From CAZQSL01 sp964595945 (GTDB lineage Bacteria > UBP15 > UBA6099 > JAJRTR01), in the NCBI GenBank assembly GCA_964595945.1, contig CAZQSL010000001.1:1-64000 (forward strand): DNA of 64,000 nt, in the 5' to 3' direction. This document shows, one piece after another, positions 24,744-33,836 of the stretch. The notes beneath the pieces are model-generated. The model was not told the origin of the DNA. It saw only the letters and a list, made by a program, of their open reading frames with translations, and did not search any database. How positions within the stretch are numbered: the first letter of the stretch is position 1; every line of letters begins with the position of its first letter. A program made the translations under genes and the position numbers.

Positions 24744-25454
24744 TCAGACGTGGATTTTTTCGAGGGCTTTCTGGAGTGCAAGATTGACCGGATTCAGGGT
24801 GCTGAGGACAGGGGCGGCGAGGCCGAGGATTTTTTTGAAGTTGATGTCGGGAGAGAATCGCACCCAGTCGTTGGCGAGTATTTCGTTGACGGCGTCGGCC
24901 ATTTTGACGACCATGAGAGGGAGGTTTTCGCCGTTGGAGGATTCTTCGTAGGCTTTGCGGAATGCGTTGAAGAACTGGATATTTGCGACTTTGAGGATGC
25001 CGAGTTCCATGTGTTCGAGATTGGGCTGGGTCTTCATCCAGGCGGAGAAGTGGTCAAACGCAGCGTCGAGGTCGCCAGTGGCGATGAGTTCGGCGCCTTT
25101 CTTGTCCCATTCCTGACCGAGCTTGTCTTTGAGTGGCTGGAATTCGACATAAACACATTCTTCGGCGGCTTCGGCGGCAGCCCAGATGATGCTGTTGCAT
25201 TCGGTGTTGGTGACGATGGTAAGCATGGTCGCGTTGGAGCCGAGCACGGCGGGACCGCCGGCTTTGATGGCGTAGTAGAGGGCGCGCGCGTCGATGTCGA
25301 ACGGCAGGAAGAACGGATCGATGAGACCGTCTTCTCTGGAGAGTTTTTCTCCGGCGTGCATGCGGGACCATACGTCGAGTAGTGCAACCCACGGCGCTTT
25401 AACCGCTTCGGCTGACCAAGACATGATTCCCTGTTCTTCTGATGTTAGGTACAT
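24744..25454 (-). CDS. Hypothetical protein, likely soluble
   Basis: 236 residues, not recognised. No signal peptide or membrane segment; helix-rich, with a repeated Ala/Glu-rich pattern (AAAEAAEECVYVEFQPLKDKL, GDLDAAFDHFSAWMKTQPNL) that resembles but does not clearly match TPR-type repeats. GGTGA precedes the ATG. It lies between pgi (convergent) and ispG (same strand, 165 bases upstream), giving no functional hint. Confidence 0.6.
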   Translation of the reverse strand: MYLTSEEQGIMSWSAEAVKAPWVALLDVWSRMHAGEKLSREDGLIDPFFLPFDIDARALYYAIKAGGPAVLGSNATMLTIVTNTECNSIIWAAAEAAEECVYVEFQPLKDKLGQEWDKKGAELIATGDLDAAFDHFSAWMKTQPNLEHMELGILKVANIQFFNAFRKAYEESSNGENLPLMVVKMADAVNEILANDWVRFSPDINFKKILGLAAPVLSTLNPVNLALQKALEKIHV

Positions 25455-25619
25455 GTTTCACCTTCCTGGTTATTTTGACCGCCGAAACAGGCTGTGGGGC
25501 CGTGCTCAGCGTATTTACGGGGACGGATCGTGCAGGGGCGCGTCCGGCCCGCATCTGTGACTATAGTAAGGGAAACATGGGGGCTGTGTCAAACGGGTGT
25601 AATTCTATGGACAAATATG

Positions 25620-26699
25620 TCAGCCGGCGACGAGAGCGGCGAGGGCGGCGGCGGCTTCGCCGATGGGACAATCGCCTGCCCGGACTCCTTTTGCGAACAG
25701 CATTGCGCGATGATGGCCCATGAGGGCGACGCCGAAATCGGCCGAGGCGGCTTCGCCCGGACCGTTGACCTCGCAGCCCATGATGGCGATGCGGATGGGG
25801 CGGGCCATGATGGCCGCATTGGATTTGATCGAGTCCGCGATTTCGAAAAGCGTCCGCGCGTCGCCACAGCGCCCGCAGGTGGGGCAGATGACGAGTTCCG
25901 CGCCGCGACGGCGGATGCCGAGTGCGGTGAGCAGAGCCCATGCGGCTTCGACTTCGCGTTCGGGTGAGGCGGCGAGCGAAAAGCGGATCGTGTCGCCGAT
26001 GCCTTCGTCGAGCAGGATGCCCATTGCGGCGGCGGAGCGGATCGAGCCGGAAAACTCGTCGCCTGACTCGGTGATGCCGATGTGCTGAGGCACGTCGCTA
26101 AGGCTTGCGAATTCGCGGCAGGCGGCGACTGTCTGGTCGACGTCGAAGGCTTTCATGGAAACCTTGACATCAGAGAGGTGCTCGGTAGCTGCGACGTCGC
26201 ACCATCGGAGGGCTGCGGCGGCCATGCGGTGCGCGAGTGATCCGCCGTGCGCGGCATCTGTTTTTTCGAGTGAGCCGGCGTTGATGCCGATGCGAAGGGC
26301 GCAACCCATCTGTCCGGCGTACAGCGCGACTGAGCGTAATGCCTTGAAGCCGCCGATGTTGCCGGGATTGACACGCACGCAGTCGGCGCCGGCGTCTATG
26401 GCCTGCATGGCGAGTTCGCTGCTGAAGTGGATGTCGGCGACGATGGGCATGGTGACATGCTTTTTGAGTTCGGCGATAGTTGCTGCGCTTGCCGGGTCAG
26501 GGATGGCGAGGCGGATGATATCACAGCCGAGGAGTTCGAGGCGCCGGGCCTGCGCGATGGTGGCAGCGGCATCGCGCGTGTCGGTTTTGGTCATGGTCTG
26601 CACGGCGACGGGTGCGCCGCCGCCAATGGCTGTTGTGCCAACTTTGATTGCCCGCGTCGCGCGCGGCTTCCAGATTTTTGTTTCCATGTCGTCGCTCAT
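25620..26699 (-). CDS. ispG: 4-hydroxy-3-methylbut-2-enyl-diphosphate synthase
   Basis: About 359 residues. Begins RAIKVGTTAIGGGAPVAVQTMT; TIM-barrel motifs include PIVADIHF and RVNPGNIGG; the 4Fe-4S ligands are in CPTCGRCG and GCEVNGPGE near the C terminus. It converts MEcPP to HMBPP in the MEP isoprenoid pathway, using a 4Fe-4S cluster and flavodoxin or ferredoxin electrons. The start is uncertain between ATG 26699 and ATG 26687; neither has a clear ribosome site. It diverges from nth with a gap of about 100 bases. Confidence 0.93.
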   Translation of the reverse strand: MSDDMETKIWKPRATRAIKVGTTAIGGGAPVAVQTMTKTDTRDAAATIAQARRLELLGCDIIRLAIPDPASAATIAELKKHVTMPIVADIHFSSELAMQAIDAGADCVRVNPGNIGGFKALRSVALYAGQMGCALRIGINAGSLEKTDAAHGGSLAHRMAAAALRWCDVAATEHLSDVKVSMKAFDVDQTVAACREFASLSDVPQHIGITESGDEFSGSIRSAAAMGILLDEGIGDTIRFSLAASPEREVEAAWALLTALGIRRRGAELVICPTCGRCGDARTLFEIADSIKSNAAIMARPIRIAIMGCEVNGPGEAASADFGVALMGHHRAMLFAKGVRAGDCPIGEAAAALAALVAG

Positions 26700-26797
26700 C
26701 CGGTTGTCTGGCAGGTTCACATCATCATATACTATTGAAACTGTGCATCGCCTTGTCGTGTTTGACAAGTGATGACAAATGAATTCTGGAGACGCAA

Positions 26798-27448
26798 ATG
26801 GCCGATACCGCACTCAAACGCAAGGCTGCCAAGATCAATTCGATACTTGCCGAGAGATACCCCGACGCGAAGTGTTCGCTCGATTTTACCAGTCCGCTCG
26901 AACTCCTCGTCGCCACTGTACTGTCGGCGCAGTGTACGGACGTGCGTGTCAACATCGTCACGAAAGACCTCTTCCGCAAGTATCGCACGGCGGCCGACTA
27001 TGCAAACGCGGCGCAGTCCGAGCTCGAGCAGGACATTCACTCGACGGGTTTTTATTCCAACAAGGCAAAGAGCATAATAGGGTTCGCGAAACTGCTCGTA
27101 AGCGAGCACGGCGGCGAGGTGCCGCGCACAATGGATGAACTTGTCAGGCTGCCCGGCGTCGGGCGCAAGAGCGCAAATGTGCTGCTTGGCAACGCGTTCG
27201 ACACGCCCGGCATTGTCGTAGATACCCATGTCACGCGAGTATCGCAACGGCTTGGCCTTTCAAACAACACCGATGCCGTAAAAATCGAGTTCGACCTCAT
27301 GGCGCTTGTGCCGCGCAAGGATTGGACGATATTTTCTCACCGGATAGTGTTCCATGGCCGAGGCGACTGTCAGGCGCGAAAACCTGCGTGCGATGCGTGT
27401 CCCGTGGCGGGCTTGTGTGATTATTTCGCGGCGGCTAAGTCGAAGTGA
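26798..27448 (+). CDS. nth: Endonuclease III
   Basis: 216 residues. Helix-hairpin-helix LPGVGRKSANV with catalytic K124, catalytic D142 in VVDTHVTR, and a 4Fe-4S cluster C191-x6-C198-x2-C201-x5-C207. It is a base-excision DNA glycosylase/AP lyase for oxidised pyrimidines. The length is as expected. It stands alone; the 274 bases after it contain a short ATCCCTT/AAGGGAT hairpin and two TATAAT boxes (27618, 27670) that may serve the next gene. Confidence 0.96.
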   Translation: MADTALKRKAAKINSILAERYPDAKCSLDFTSPLELLVATVLSAQCTDVRVNIVTKDLFRKYRTAADYANAAQSELEQDIHSTGFYSNKAKSIIGFAKLLVSEHGGEVPRTMDELVRLPGVGRKSANVLLGNAFDTPGIVVDTHVTRVSQRLGLSNNTDAVKIEFDLMALVPRKDWTIFSHRIVFHGRGDCQARKPACDACPVAGLCDYFAAAKSK

Positions 27449-27722
27449 TGTGAAGAACGAGTCTCCGGGCAGATCATGGGCAACTCAAATCAGGTTCATC
27501 ATTACCTGTCAACCGGTGCCAATAAAACATTTCACGCAGCCTCGCATTCCCTCTTTATTTCATCCCTTTCATATAAGGGATATCCAGGCCCCTTCAGTTA
27601 TCCGTGATTTCAGCCGATATAATAACTAATAATGTAATGAAAACACGTGTGGTTTTCAAAATGAGTGGGTATAATAATGAATACCTGAGAAGGCCCACGA
27701 GACAAACAAGGGAGTTGCTGCT

Positions 27723-29006
27723 ATGGCAAACTCGACCACAGGACTACAGACAATAGCATCTCTTCTCAGTTACACGCTGAGTGCGACTACTAAATCCAAC
27801 AACACCGGACTTCTCAACTCCGGTAAAATTGGTAGCGCCCTGCAAAGCTACTACTCCGAAAAAAACACCAAGGCTGCTGAAGCCGCGCTCAAAAACCGGC
27901 AGTCATTCAGCACCAGCGAGTTCAACCTGTTCAAAGCCACGGGAGATTTCCTGGATAAGGTATCCGCATCCTCGCTCACAAGCGGGGTCACATCGGCCGA
28001 CACCACAAAAGTCACCGCAACCGCGAAGACTGGTGCATCAGCCGGCACGTACAACATCGAGATTTCCCAACTCGCTAAAGCCCAGGTAGTAACCGGAGAC
28101 CAGAAAACGGCGGCGGCAGCAACAGGCATCACCACAGCAGGAGGTTACGGTCAGCTCGAATTTGACGTAAACGGCAAAAGAACAGCAGTAACCTATCAGC
28201 TAAACGGGACCGAAACCGAGCAGCAGGCAATGCAGAAGATAGCACAGGCAGTAAACGCAAGGACAGGACTCGGCATCACGGCGGCAGTAGACGTGTCAAA
28301 CGGCAAGGCAAGCCTCAAACTCTCTGGCCAGAGTGGCACAACAGCCGGTTTTACAGTCACGGACACAGTAGGAAACGCGGCATCGTACACGGGTATCAGC
28401 GATACAGGCAACATCACCCAGGCCGCGCAGAACGCTAAGTTTTCCATAAACGGCACCGCCTACGAATCCGCCGGCAACACCGCAAACATGACTTCCATCG
28501 GACTCTCCCTTGAGCTCGGGGGGACCACGACAGAAGCAGTGAAAGTCGAAGTAGCAGCAAAAGCCGCCACAGCAGTCTCCGACATTGAAACAGGAGTGAG
28601 AAACCTGGTCAAAAGCTACAACACGGCAATCTCGGAACTCTCAGGAAACTCCTATCTCGACGCACAGAAAAGCACCAAGACGATGATCGATATCGCAAAA
28701 GCATCACGCTCGGCACTAAGCGGCATCGGCATCGAAGTCGGAGCAAATGGAGCATTGACAATCAACGAAACAAAGTTCGCGGAAACAGTTGCAAACAGCC
28801 CCGGGGATATCATCTCGGCGCTCACTGGTAAAAGCGGTTTTGTCACAAAGATAAACACGGCAGCAGAAACAGGCCTCAACAAGGTATTGAACAACCCGAT
28901 CAGCACTACGCTGACATCAGCCAGTCTGTCGGGCTCGTACGACGCATCATCGATCAACCAGATTATCTCCGCGAACCTCGGTACATTCTTTAACACACTC
29001 ACATGA
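27723..29006 (+). CDS. FliD-like (flagellar hook-associated protein 2) domain protein
   Basis: 427 residues. The segment KVTATAKTGASAGTYNIEISQLAKAQ is the FliD N-domain signature, and AKFSINGTAYESAGNTANM followed by VSDIETGVRNLVKSYNTAISELS resembles the FliD C-domain. FliD normally caps the flagellar filament and begins with a region for self-assembly (S.GLD..LV..LM) that is not apparent here. There are no other flagellar genes in the window, and the sequence is richer in A than its neighbours. It may be a stand-alone adhesin or secreted structural protein, or one of several hook-associated paralogs. A good terminator follows. Confidence 0.75.
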   Translation: MANSTTGLQTIASLLSYTLSATTKSNNTGLLNSGKIGSALQSYYSEKNTKAAEAALKNRQSFSTSEFNLFKATGDFLDKVSASSLTSGVTSADTTKVTATAKTGASAGTYNIEISQLAKAQVVTGDQKTAAAATGITTAGGYGQLEFDVNGKRTAVTYQLNGTETEQQAMQKIAQAVNARTGLGITAAVDVSNGKASLKLSGQSGTTAGFTVTDTVGNAASYTGISDTGNITQAAQNAKFSINGTAYESAGNTANMTSIGLSLELGGTTTEAVKVEVAAKAATAVSDIETGVRNLVKSYNTAISELSGNSYLDAQKSTKTMIDIAKASRSALSGIGIEVGANGALTINETKFAETVANSPGDIISALTGKSGFVTKINTAAETGLNKVLNNPISTTLTSASLSGSYDASSINQIISANLGTFFNTLT

Positions 29007-29070
29007 GACGCGCATAAGACGCGTGCAGTGTTCTCGCGGCAAAACACCGCGGACACCGAGCGATCCATCC

Positions 29071-29104
29071 GCCCCGGGCAGCCATACCCGGGGCTTTCGC
29101 GTTT
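29071..29104 (+). terminator. Rho-independent terminator after the FliD-like gene
   Basis: Eight-bp stem GCCCCGGG / CCCGGGGC, 8-base loop, then TTTCGCGTTT. Confidence 0.7.
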
Positions 29105-29192
29105 GGGGAACATGTTTTTTGTGCCTGATGTTGAAAGATAAACATACCGTTATATATAATAAGCACACTATTCTGGGGGAATGTTGACAGAC

Positions 29193-29555
29193 ATGACAAC
29201 TGAAATATTAGAGAAAAACATCAATGATGTTGTCGTGATCGAAGTGGTTGGCAACCTTGACATCGAGAGTGCGCCGACGCTTAAGATCAAGCTCGAAAAT
29301 CTTGTGAGATTCGGCCACAACAAGATCGTGATAAATCTTTATCAGTCGGAATTTATCGACAGCACCGGCATTGGCTCTCTGATGTACGGGCTAAAGATCG
29401 TCGATCCGATCTTCGGCGGCATACGTCTTGTGGGGCTTTCGCCGCAGAACGCGAATATCCTGTCCGTGCTCGATCTCGACAAGGTGTTTCCAATCCATTC
29501 ATCTGTCGATCAGGCTGTGGGGAGTTTTCCCGAAGAGGGCGCGACACTTCACTAA
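29193..29555 (+). CDS. STAS-domain anti-sigma factor antagonist
   Basis: About 120 residues. Compact STAS domain with EVVGNLDIESAPTLK and the phosphorylation loop FIDSTGIGSL; S57 is the expected kinase target. RsbV/SpoIIAA-type proteins bind an anti-sigma kinase when dephosphorylated, releasing a sigma factor. No kinase or sigma gene is adjacent. The SpoIIE-type phosphatase at 3860-5110 is of the class that dephosphorylates such antagonists. The start is either ATG 29193 (GGGGGA 12 bases upstream) or ATG 29181, which directly abuts it. The short gap to the convergent epimerase gene holds only a weak CCATGT/ACATGG hairpin. Confidence 0.85.
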   Translation: MTTEILEKNINDVVVIEVVGNLDIESAPTLKIKLENLVRFGHNKIVINLYQSEFIDSTGIGSLMYGLKIVDPIFGGIRLVGLSPQNANILSVLDLDKVFPIHSSVDQAVGSFPEEGATLH

Positions 29556-29624
29556 TATCCATCAAATGACAAATAGACAGCAAACCATGTGTTGAAAACA
29601 TGGAGCTGGATATGGCGTGGCATA

Positions 29625-30608
29625 CTACTGGGCGTCTTCGCGCAACATCCTTCTCTTGTACCATCTCATATACTCGTACATCGTAGCGGACAGCGTGCGG
29701 TCAGGTGTCCAGCCGAGCATTTCGCGTGCCTTGGAAATATCATAGACACAATCGTAGTCGGTTGTTTCGAGAAAACCGATTTCATGCGGGTCACTACCGA
29801 GTAGTTGCATGATCCTGAGGGCGATTTCCATGATGGTTTCCGGCACTGGCACCGTGACCGAAAAAGAGCGGGCGGAGCGTATGACAGTGCGGGCGAACTG
29901 TTCGAGAGTATATGGACGGTCATAGGCGATGTTGAAGCAATGGCCGCCGGCATTGTCGTTTTCGGCGGCGAGTATCATGGCGCGAGCGACATCGGAGACG
30001 TCGGCATAGCTGCGGCTGCAATGGCCGCCGCCGGGGAGAAATACCGGCTGGTGATTCATCGCGCGGCCGACGATCCATCTGAGCATGCTTTCGTCTTCCA
30101 TGCGCGGTCCGACGATCATGGGAGTGCGTATGACAGAGACCTTGCAGCCGGTTCGTTCGGTGAGCTCGAAGCATAGTTCTTCGCCCATGACTTTTGAGAG
30201 CGAGAAGGGTTCGGAAGAATACAGTGGGGCTGACTCGGGGCAGGGTGACACTTCTGGGGGCAGACCGTAGACATCACAGCTTGATGCAAAGACAAATGCC
30301 GATGCGCCGGCGAGGGCGGCGGTTTCGACCATGTTGGAAGTGCCTTCGATATTGACATCTCTGATGAGGTCCGGGTTTTCGCCGGGGTGGACGGCGGCAA
30401 GGTGGAAAATTTCATTGGCGCCATCACAGGCACGGTCGGTGTCTTCGGCGGCGCGGATGTCGGCTGTGAAATAATCCACGCCTTCGACGGGAGAGTGGGG
30501 TTGTCTGATATCCAGTACGCGGACCCGGCGTCCGCGGGCGGCGAGCTGCGTGACGAGTTCGGTGCCAAGTCCGCCGCAGCCTCCTGTCACAAGACTGATT
30601 TTTGTCAT
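29625..30608 (-). CDS. NAD(P)-dependent epimerase/dehydratase family protein
   Basis: 327 residues. Extended short-chain-dehydrogenase fold: nucleotide site TGGCGGLG (8-15), HLAAVHPGENPD, Ser at FASSCDVYG (109-110), Lys139. The usual YxxxK reads FSLSK here, so the catalytic Tyr is Phe135. RSYADVSDVARAM and YDISKAREMLGW are typical of nucleotide-sugar epimerases and 3-beta-HSD-like enzymes. With Tyr missing, normal hydride chemistry is doubtful; it may use another residue or act as a binding protein. It follows the 164-residue hypothetical gene by 43 bases. Confidence 0.8.
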   Translation of the reverse strand: MTKISLVTGGCGGLGTELVTQLAARGRRVRVLDIRQPHSPVEGVDYFTADIRAAEDTDRACDGANEIFHLAAVHPGENPDLIRDVNIEGTSNMVETAALAGASAFVFASSCDVYGLPPEVSPCPESAPLYSSEPFSLSKVMGEELCFELTERTGCKVSVIRTPMIVGPRMEDESMLRWIVGRAMNHQPVFLPGGGHCSRSYADVSDVARAMILAAENDNAGGHCFNIAYDRPYTLEQFARTVIRSARSFSVTVPVPETIMEIALRIMQLLGSDPHEIGFLETTDYDCVYDISKAREMLGWTPDRTLSATMYEYMRWYKRRMLREDAQ

Positions 30609-30651
30609 GAGGGTAACACTCCCGTTTCAGGTTTCCGATGCGGCACCGTAT

Positions 30652-31146
30652 TCATTCCGCAGGCGGGATTTCTTCCCATTCGTCGATTTCCATTTCACCG
30701 ATGAGACGTTTTTCGAGGCATTTTTCGAAGATATCGCGGTGGGTTTTTCGTTTCATGGCGATGATTTCATTTTCGATAATTACTGGTGTGGCAGGGGGGG
30801 GGACAGGCATGATGTCGTCGATGTCGATGTCGTCGAATTCTTCGTCGAGTCCGTCTTCGATAGGTTCTTCGTATTCGGTGGGGCTTGTGTCAGAAGATTT
30901 TTTTGATTTTCTGGTACTGTTGGTGGTTTGATGGTCATCGGGTGCTGTGCTGGCAGGCGATTTTTTCGCAGGGGGCTGTTTAGTGGCGGCGGGAGTGGCA
31001 GGCGATGGGGAGACAGTGCCTTTGCGGGGGCGTTTTTTTTCCGGGGCGCCCTTTACCGTTTCTTCTTTAGCTTTTTTATCAGGATAGACCTTCAGTTTTT
31101 TTCCGTTTTCCGGAGCTTCTGAATTAGTGTCGTTTTTTGATACCAT
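30652..31146 (-). CDS. Hypothetical protein with Lys/Pro-rich linker and acidic segment
   Basis: 164 residues, not recognised. A basic, Lys/Pro/Ala/Thr-rich disordered half (residues about 10-85) is followed by an acidic block (EYEEPIEDGLDEEFDDIDID) and a more ordered C terminus with a charged helix (KTHRDIFEKCLEKRLIGEME). This pattern suggests a flexible adaptor or nucleic-acid-associated protein. ATG 31146 has AGAGG 6 bases upstream; the frame remains open slightly further. Probably cotranscribed with the epimerase gene. Confidence 0.6.
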   Translation of the reverse strand: MVSKNDTNSEAPENGKKLKVYPDKKAKEETVKGAPEKKRPRKGTVSPSPATPAATKQPPAKKSPASTAPDDHQTTNSTRKSKKSSDTSPTEYEEPIEDGLDEEFDDIDIDDIMPVPPPATPVIIENEIIAMKRKTHRDIFEKCLEKRLIGEMEIDEWEEIPPAE

Positions 31147-31270
31147 ATATATCCTCTTTGTCGATTGCCGCACTGTTTCCCGACAGTCAGTGATTGTGCT
31201 GTTTGATCCTGATAAATAATAGGGAAATCCGGCGTTTTTTGCAACAGTCGCAAAGGTGTGGGCGCACCAT

Positions 31271-31303
31271 GCAAAAAGCCCCGCAAATTGCGTGGCGGGG
31301 CTT
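31271..31303 (-). terminator. Rho-independent terminator after the ferredoxin gene
   Basis: Read on the minus strand: nine-bp stem AAGCCCCGC / GCGGGGCTT with a short loop, followed by TTT; 21 bases beyond the ferredoxin stop. Confidence 0.8.
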
Positions 31304-31324
31304 GTGATTGTTGACTATCGGGTG

Positions 31325-31492
31325 TTACGCCTTGATTGCTTCGCTGGGGCATACTTCTACGCATGTGCCGCAGTCGGTGCATTTTGCAGCATCGATTTCG
31401 TATTTGCTTTCGCCTTCTTTGATGGCGCCTTCGGGGCATTCGGATTCGCAAGCTCCGCAGGAAACGCAATCGTCTGTGATTTTGTGAGCCAT
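31325..31492 (-). CDS. Small 2[4Fe-4S] ferredoxin
   Basis: 55 residues (MAHKITDDCVSCGACESECP...), a complete clostridial-type ferredoxin with two CxxCxxCxxxCP motifs (C9, C12, C15, C19; C38, C41, C44, C48). It is a soluble low-potential electron carrier for anaerobic metabolism and a plausible partner for hydrogenase, IspG or glycyl-radical activase reactions. A strong AAAGGAG ribosome site precedes the ATG and a terminator follows, so it is probably a highly expressed single gene. Confidence 0.93.
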   Translation of the reverse strand: MAHKITDDCVSCGACESECPEGAIKEGESKYEIDAAKCTDCGTCVEVCPSEAIKA

Positions 31493-31601
31493 GGGGATTA
31501 CTCCTTTCCTTTGTTATGTTAGGTTGTCTATTGGTCGCTTCGCGGTCGCCCGCAGAGGCAATTATGCAACAATTATAAATACAATGGGGTGTAAAGACAA
31601 G

Positions 31602-32540
31602 TTAGCCCGACTCAAGCTTTTTGCGGTCAAGGGATCGCAAAATCGAAAAGACGAGAGGCCTGTATTCCATGACAGACGCACCTTCGGTGTTGCCGATGAG
31701 TTCTTTCCCGAGAGCAGCGTAATTGAAATTCGGATTTTTGTCACACTCAGCCGCGACACGTGATCGCATCTTTTCGCATCGCGCGAGGGAGTCGTCACAC
31801 CATTTGATGATGCGTTTGCGACCGGTCATGATCATGTCGTGTGCCGGGCACAGCATCTCGATGTCGAATGTCTTCACTTTTTCGATCGACGCCATGACAT
31901 CGTCGAAATCCGATAGTGGCAGATTGATCGACGGCAGGTCGTAGCGCTTGTAATTCAGGAGATCGCCTGTGATCAGGGTTTTGTGTTCGGGCAGATGCAA
32001 TCCAATTTCGCCCGGTCTGTGCCCGGGCAGACTTACCACGAATGCAGGCACTCCGCAATCAAGCTGGTCTCCGTCGGCTATGGTTATCGCATTGGCAAAC
32101 GGCCTGGTGGGGCCAAAAAGCAGAGTGACCGAAAGATTCATAATTGCTACAGGCAGCGGCGGCAGTACTTTTGATCTCTGATCGCCGAGTGTTTCGATCT
32201 CCGCGCGCCAGAACGATTTCGGGTCGCGGAGCAATTCGAGATCGAGTTCGTGGCAGTAAAATCTTATGCCCCACTTTTTTTCGAGATCTCCAGGCATCAT
32301 GATGTGATCCTGATGCGTATGAGTGAGGAATACGCGGCGCACATCCTTGAAGGATAGGCCGTCCCCGGCGATGGCTTTCATGAGTTGTGCGCGTCTCGGT
32401 CCCACTGCCGGTCCCGGATCAGTCAGCGTCAGCCCCTTGCCGCGTTTGCCCCTGATCACATACGAATTGCTGGTGCACATGCCCCACAGCGGCGTGCCAT
32501 CCAGCCCTTTGTAATAATACAGGCCATCCCCGATTTTCAT
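31602..32540 (-). CDS. MBL-fold metallo-hydrolase
   Basis: 312 residues. Metallo-beta-lactamase metal site HTHQDH (74-79), then PGHRPGE, TGDLL and PAHD, in the usual order. The fold covers glyoxalase II-like hydrolases, lactonases and nucleases; the C-terminal helix region (GRKRIIKWCDDSLARCEKMRS) suggests a glyoxalase II/lactonase-like member, but the substrate is unknown. The start ATG 32540 is chosen over ATG 32564 because GGAG lies about 10 bases upstream. Same strand as the ferredoxin gene, 109 bases away. Confidence 0.85.
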   Translation of the reverse strand: MKIGDGLYYYKGLDGTPLWGMCTSNSYVIRGKRGKGLTLTDPGPAVGPRRAQLMKAIAGDGLSFKDVRRVFLTHTHQDHIMMPGDLEKKWGIRFYCHELDLELLRDPKSFWRAEIETLGDQRSKVLPPLPVAIMNLSVTLLFGPTRPFANAITIADGDQLDCGVPAFVVSLPGHRPGEIGLHLPEHKTLITGDLLNYKRYDLPSINLPLSDFDDVMASIEKVKTFDIEMLCPAHDMIMTGRKRIIKWCDDSLARCEKMRSRVAAECDKNPNFNYAALGKELIGNTEGASVMEYRPLVFSILRSLDRKKLESG

Positions 32541-32741
32541 CTCCACTCTCCATTTGCCCGTCATGCTTTCTGCGAAATCATCCCCCAGCGGGTTTCGCAG
32601 AATGTGTCATTGATCCATTATCTCTCATTATTATTAATCCGGGTTGATTTCCTGCGAAATATTCACGATTATTATAAGTTAAATATTGCGGCCAATCAGT
32701 ATTCCCATGCCGCACTTATACTCCAACGGAGCGTGAACACC

Positions 32742-33836
32742 GTGCAGATAGGCATCGTAGGACTTCCAAAAGCAGGCAAAACCACAATATTCAACGCAAT
32801 TACCGGCGCGAGCGCATCGACTGCCTCATACAGCGGCAGCGGCGAAGAAATCAATGTCGCCATGGTCAGCGTGCCCGACGAACGCCTTGATTTCCTCTTC
32901 GATCACTTCCAGCCCCGCCGCAAGGTGCAGGTCGAACTCAAATTCGTGGACTTCGCCGGAGTCCGCAAATCAGCCAGCCGGGCTGAGTCCGGTTTTTCTA
33001 CGCGCAACATCGCCGACATGCGCAATTGCGACGCGCTCATGCTCGTCCTCCGCAGCTTCACCGACGATTCCGTCCCTCATCCCAGTGACCGCATCGACCC
33101 TTCTGCCGACCTCGAAAATCTCCTTCTCGAATTTTCTTTCGCGGACCTCGCCATAGTCGAAAAAAAGATCGCCCGCTACCGCGACGCATTCAACAAGCTC
33201 TCGAAAGATGAAAAAGCCATAGCACAAAAAGAACTTCCCATACTCGAACGCCTTGCCGCAATCCTCGAAGACGGCGGTCTCATCAGTGATGCCGGTCTCG
33301 ACGAAGAAGAGGAAAAACTCCTTCGTTCATACGGGTTTCTGACACTGAAACCCATGATAGTGATCATCAATACGGACGACTCCGACGCAGCCGGAGATCC
33401 GCCCGCGCTCAGGATGCCCCCATCGCTCACAACCGTCATGAAAATGGCGGGCAACCTCGAAATGGAAATCTCGCGGCTCGAAGACCCTGAAGAGCAAAGG
33501 GAATTTCTTGCGGATGCCGGCATCGAAACACCAGCGTCAGCACGCGCCATCCGCCAGGCGTTCAATTCTGTCGGCCTCATATATTACTTCACCGCGGGCG
33601 GCAAAGACGAAGTCGCGGCATGGACTATACACGAAGGTGACAATGCAGTCATCGCAGCGTCAAAAATCCATTCTGACATAGCACGCGGTTTTATCCGCGC
33701 AGAAGTGGTCGCGTTCGACGATTTCAAGGCTTGCGGTGACTTCGCCAAGGCACGCGAAGCCGGCAAGTTTCGTCTCGAAGGCAAAGACTACATCGTCAAG
33801 GATGGCGACATCATCAATTTCCGCTTTAATGTTTGA
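32742..33836 (+). CDS. YchF-like GTPase/ATPase, divergent
   Basis: 364 residues. P-loop GLPKAGKTT (7-15), G3-like FVDFAGV, and a C-terminal TGS domain (LIYYFTAGGKDEVAAWTIHEGD ... GKFRLEGKDYIVKDGDIINFRF) that is the YchF hallmark. The YchF G4 position (usually N.xE) reads INTDDSD, and the P-loop has KAGKT where most have NVGKS. YchF/OLA1 proteins bind ribosomes and prefer ATP. The start is GTG 32742, with GGAG 10 bases upstream; the open frame further upstream lies opposite the MBL gene and is not coding. Confidence 0.88.
   Translation: MQIGIVGLPKAGKTTIFNAITGASASTASYSGSGEEINVAMVSVPDERLDFLFDHFQPRRKVQVELKFVDFAGVRKSASRAESGFSTRNIADMRNCDALMLVLRSFTDDSVPHPSDRIDPSADLENLLLEFSFADLAIVEKKIARYRDAFNKLSKDEKAIAQKELPILERLAAILEDGGLISDAGLDEEEEKLLRSYGFLTLKPMIVIINTDDSDAAGDPPALRMPPSLTTVMKMAGNLEMEISRLEDPEEQREFLADAGIETPASARAIRQAFNSVGLIYYFTAGGKDEVAAWTIHEGDNAVIAASKIHSDIARGFIRAEVVAFDDFKACGDFAKAREAGKFRLEGKDYIVKDGDIINFRFNV

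Noticed and set aside
32385..32741. Upstream extension of the YchF-like frame
   Set aside because: It runs opposite the MBL-fold gene, and the P-loop must lie near the N terminus; GTG 32742 has a ribosome site.
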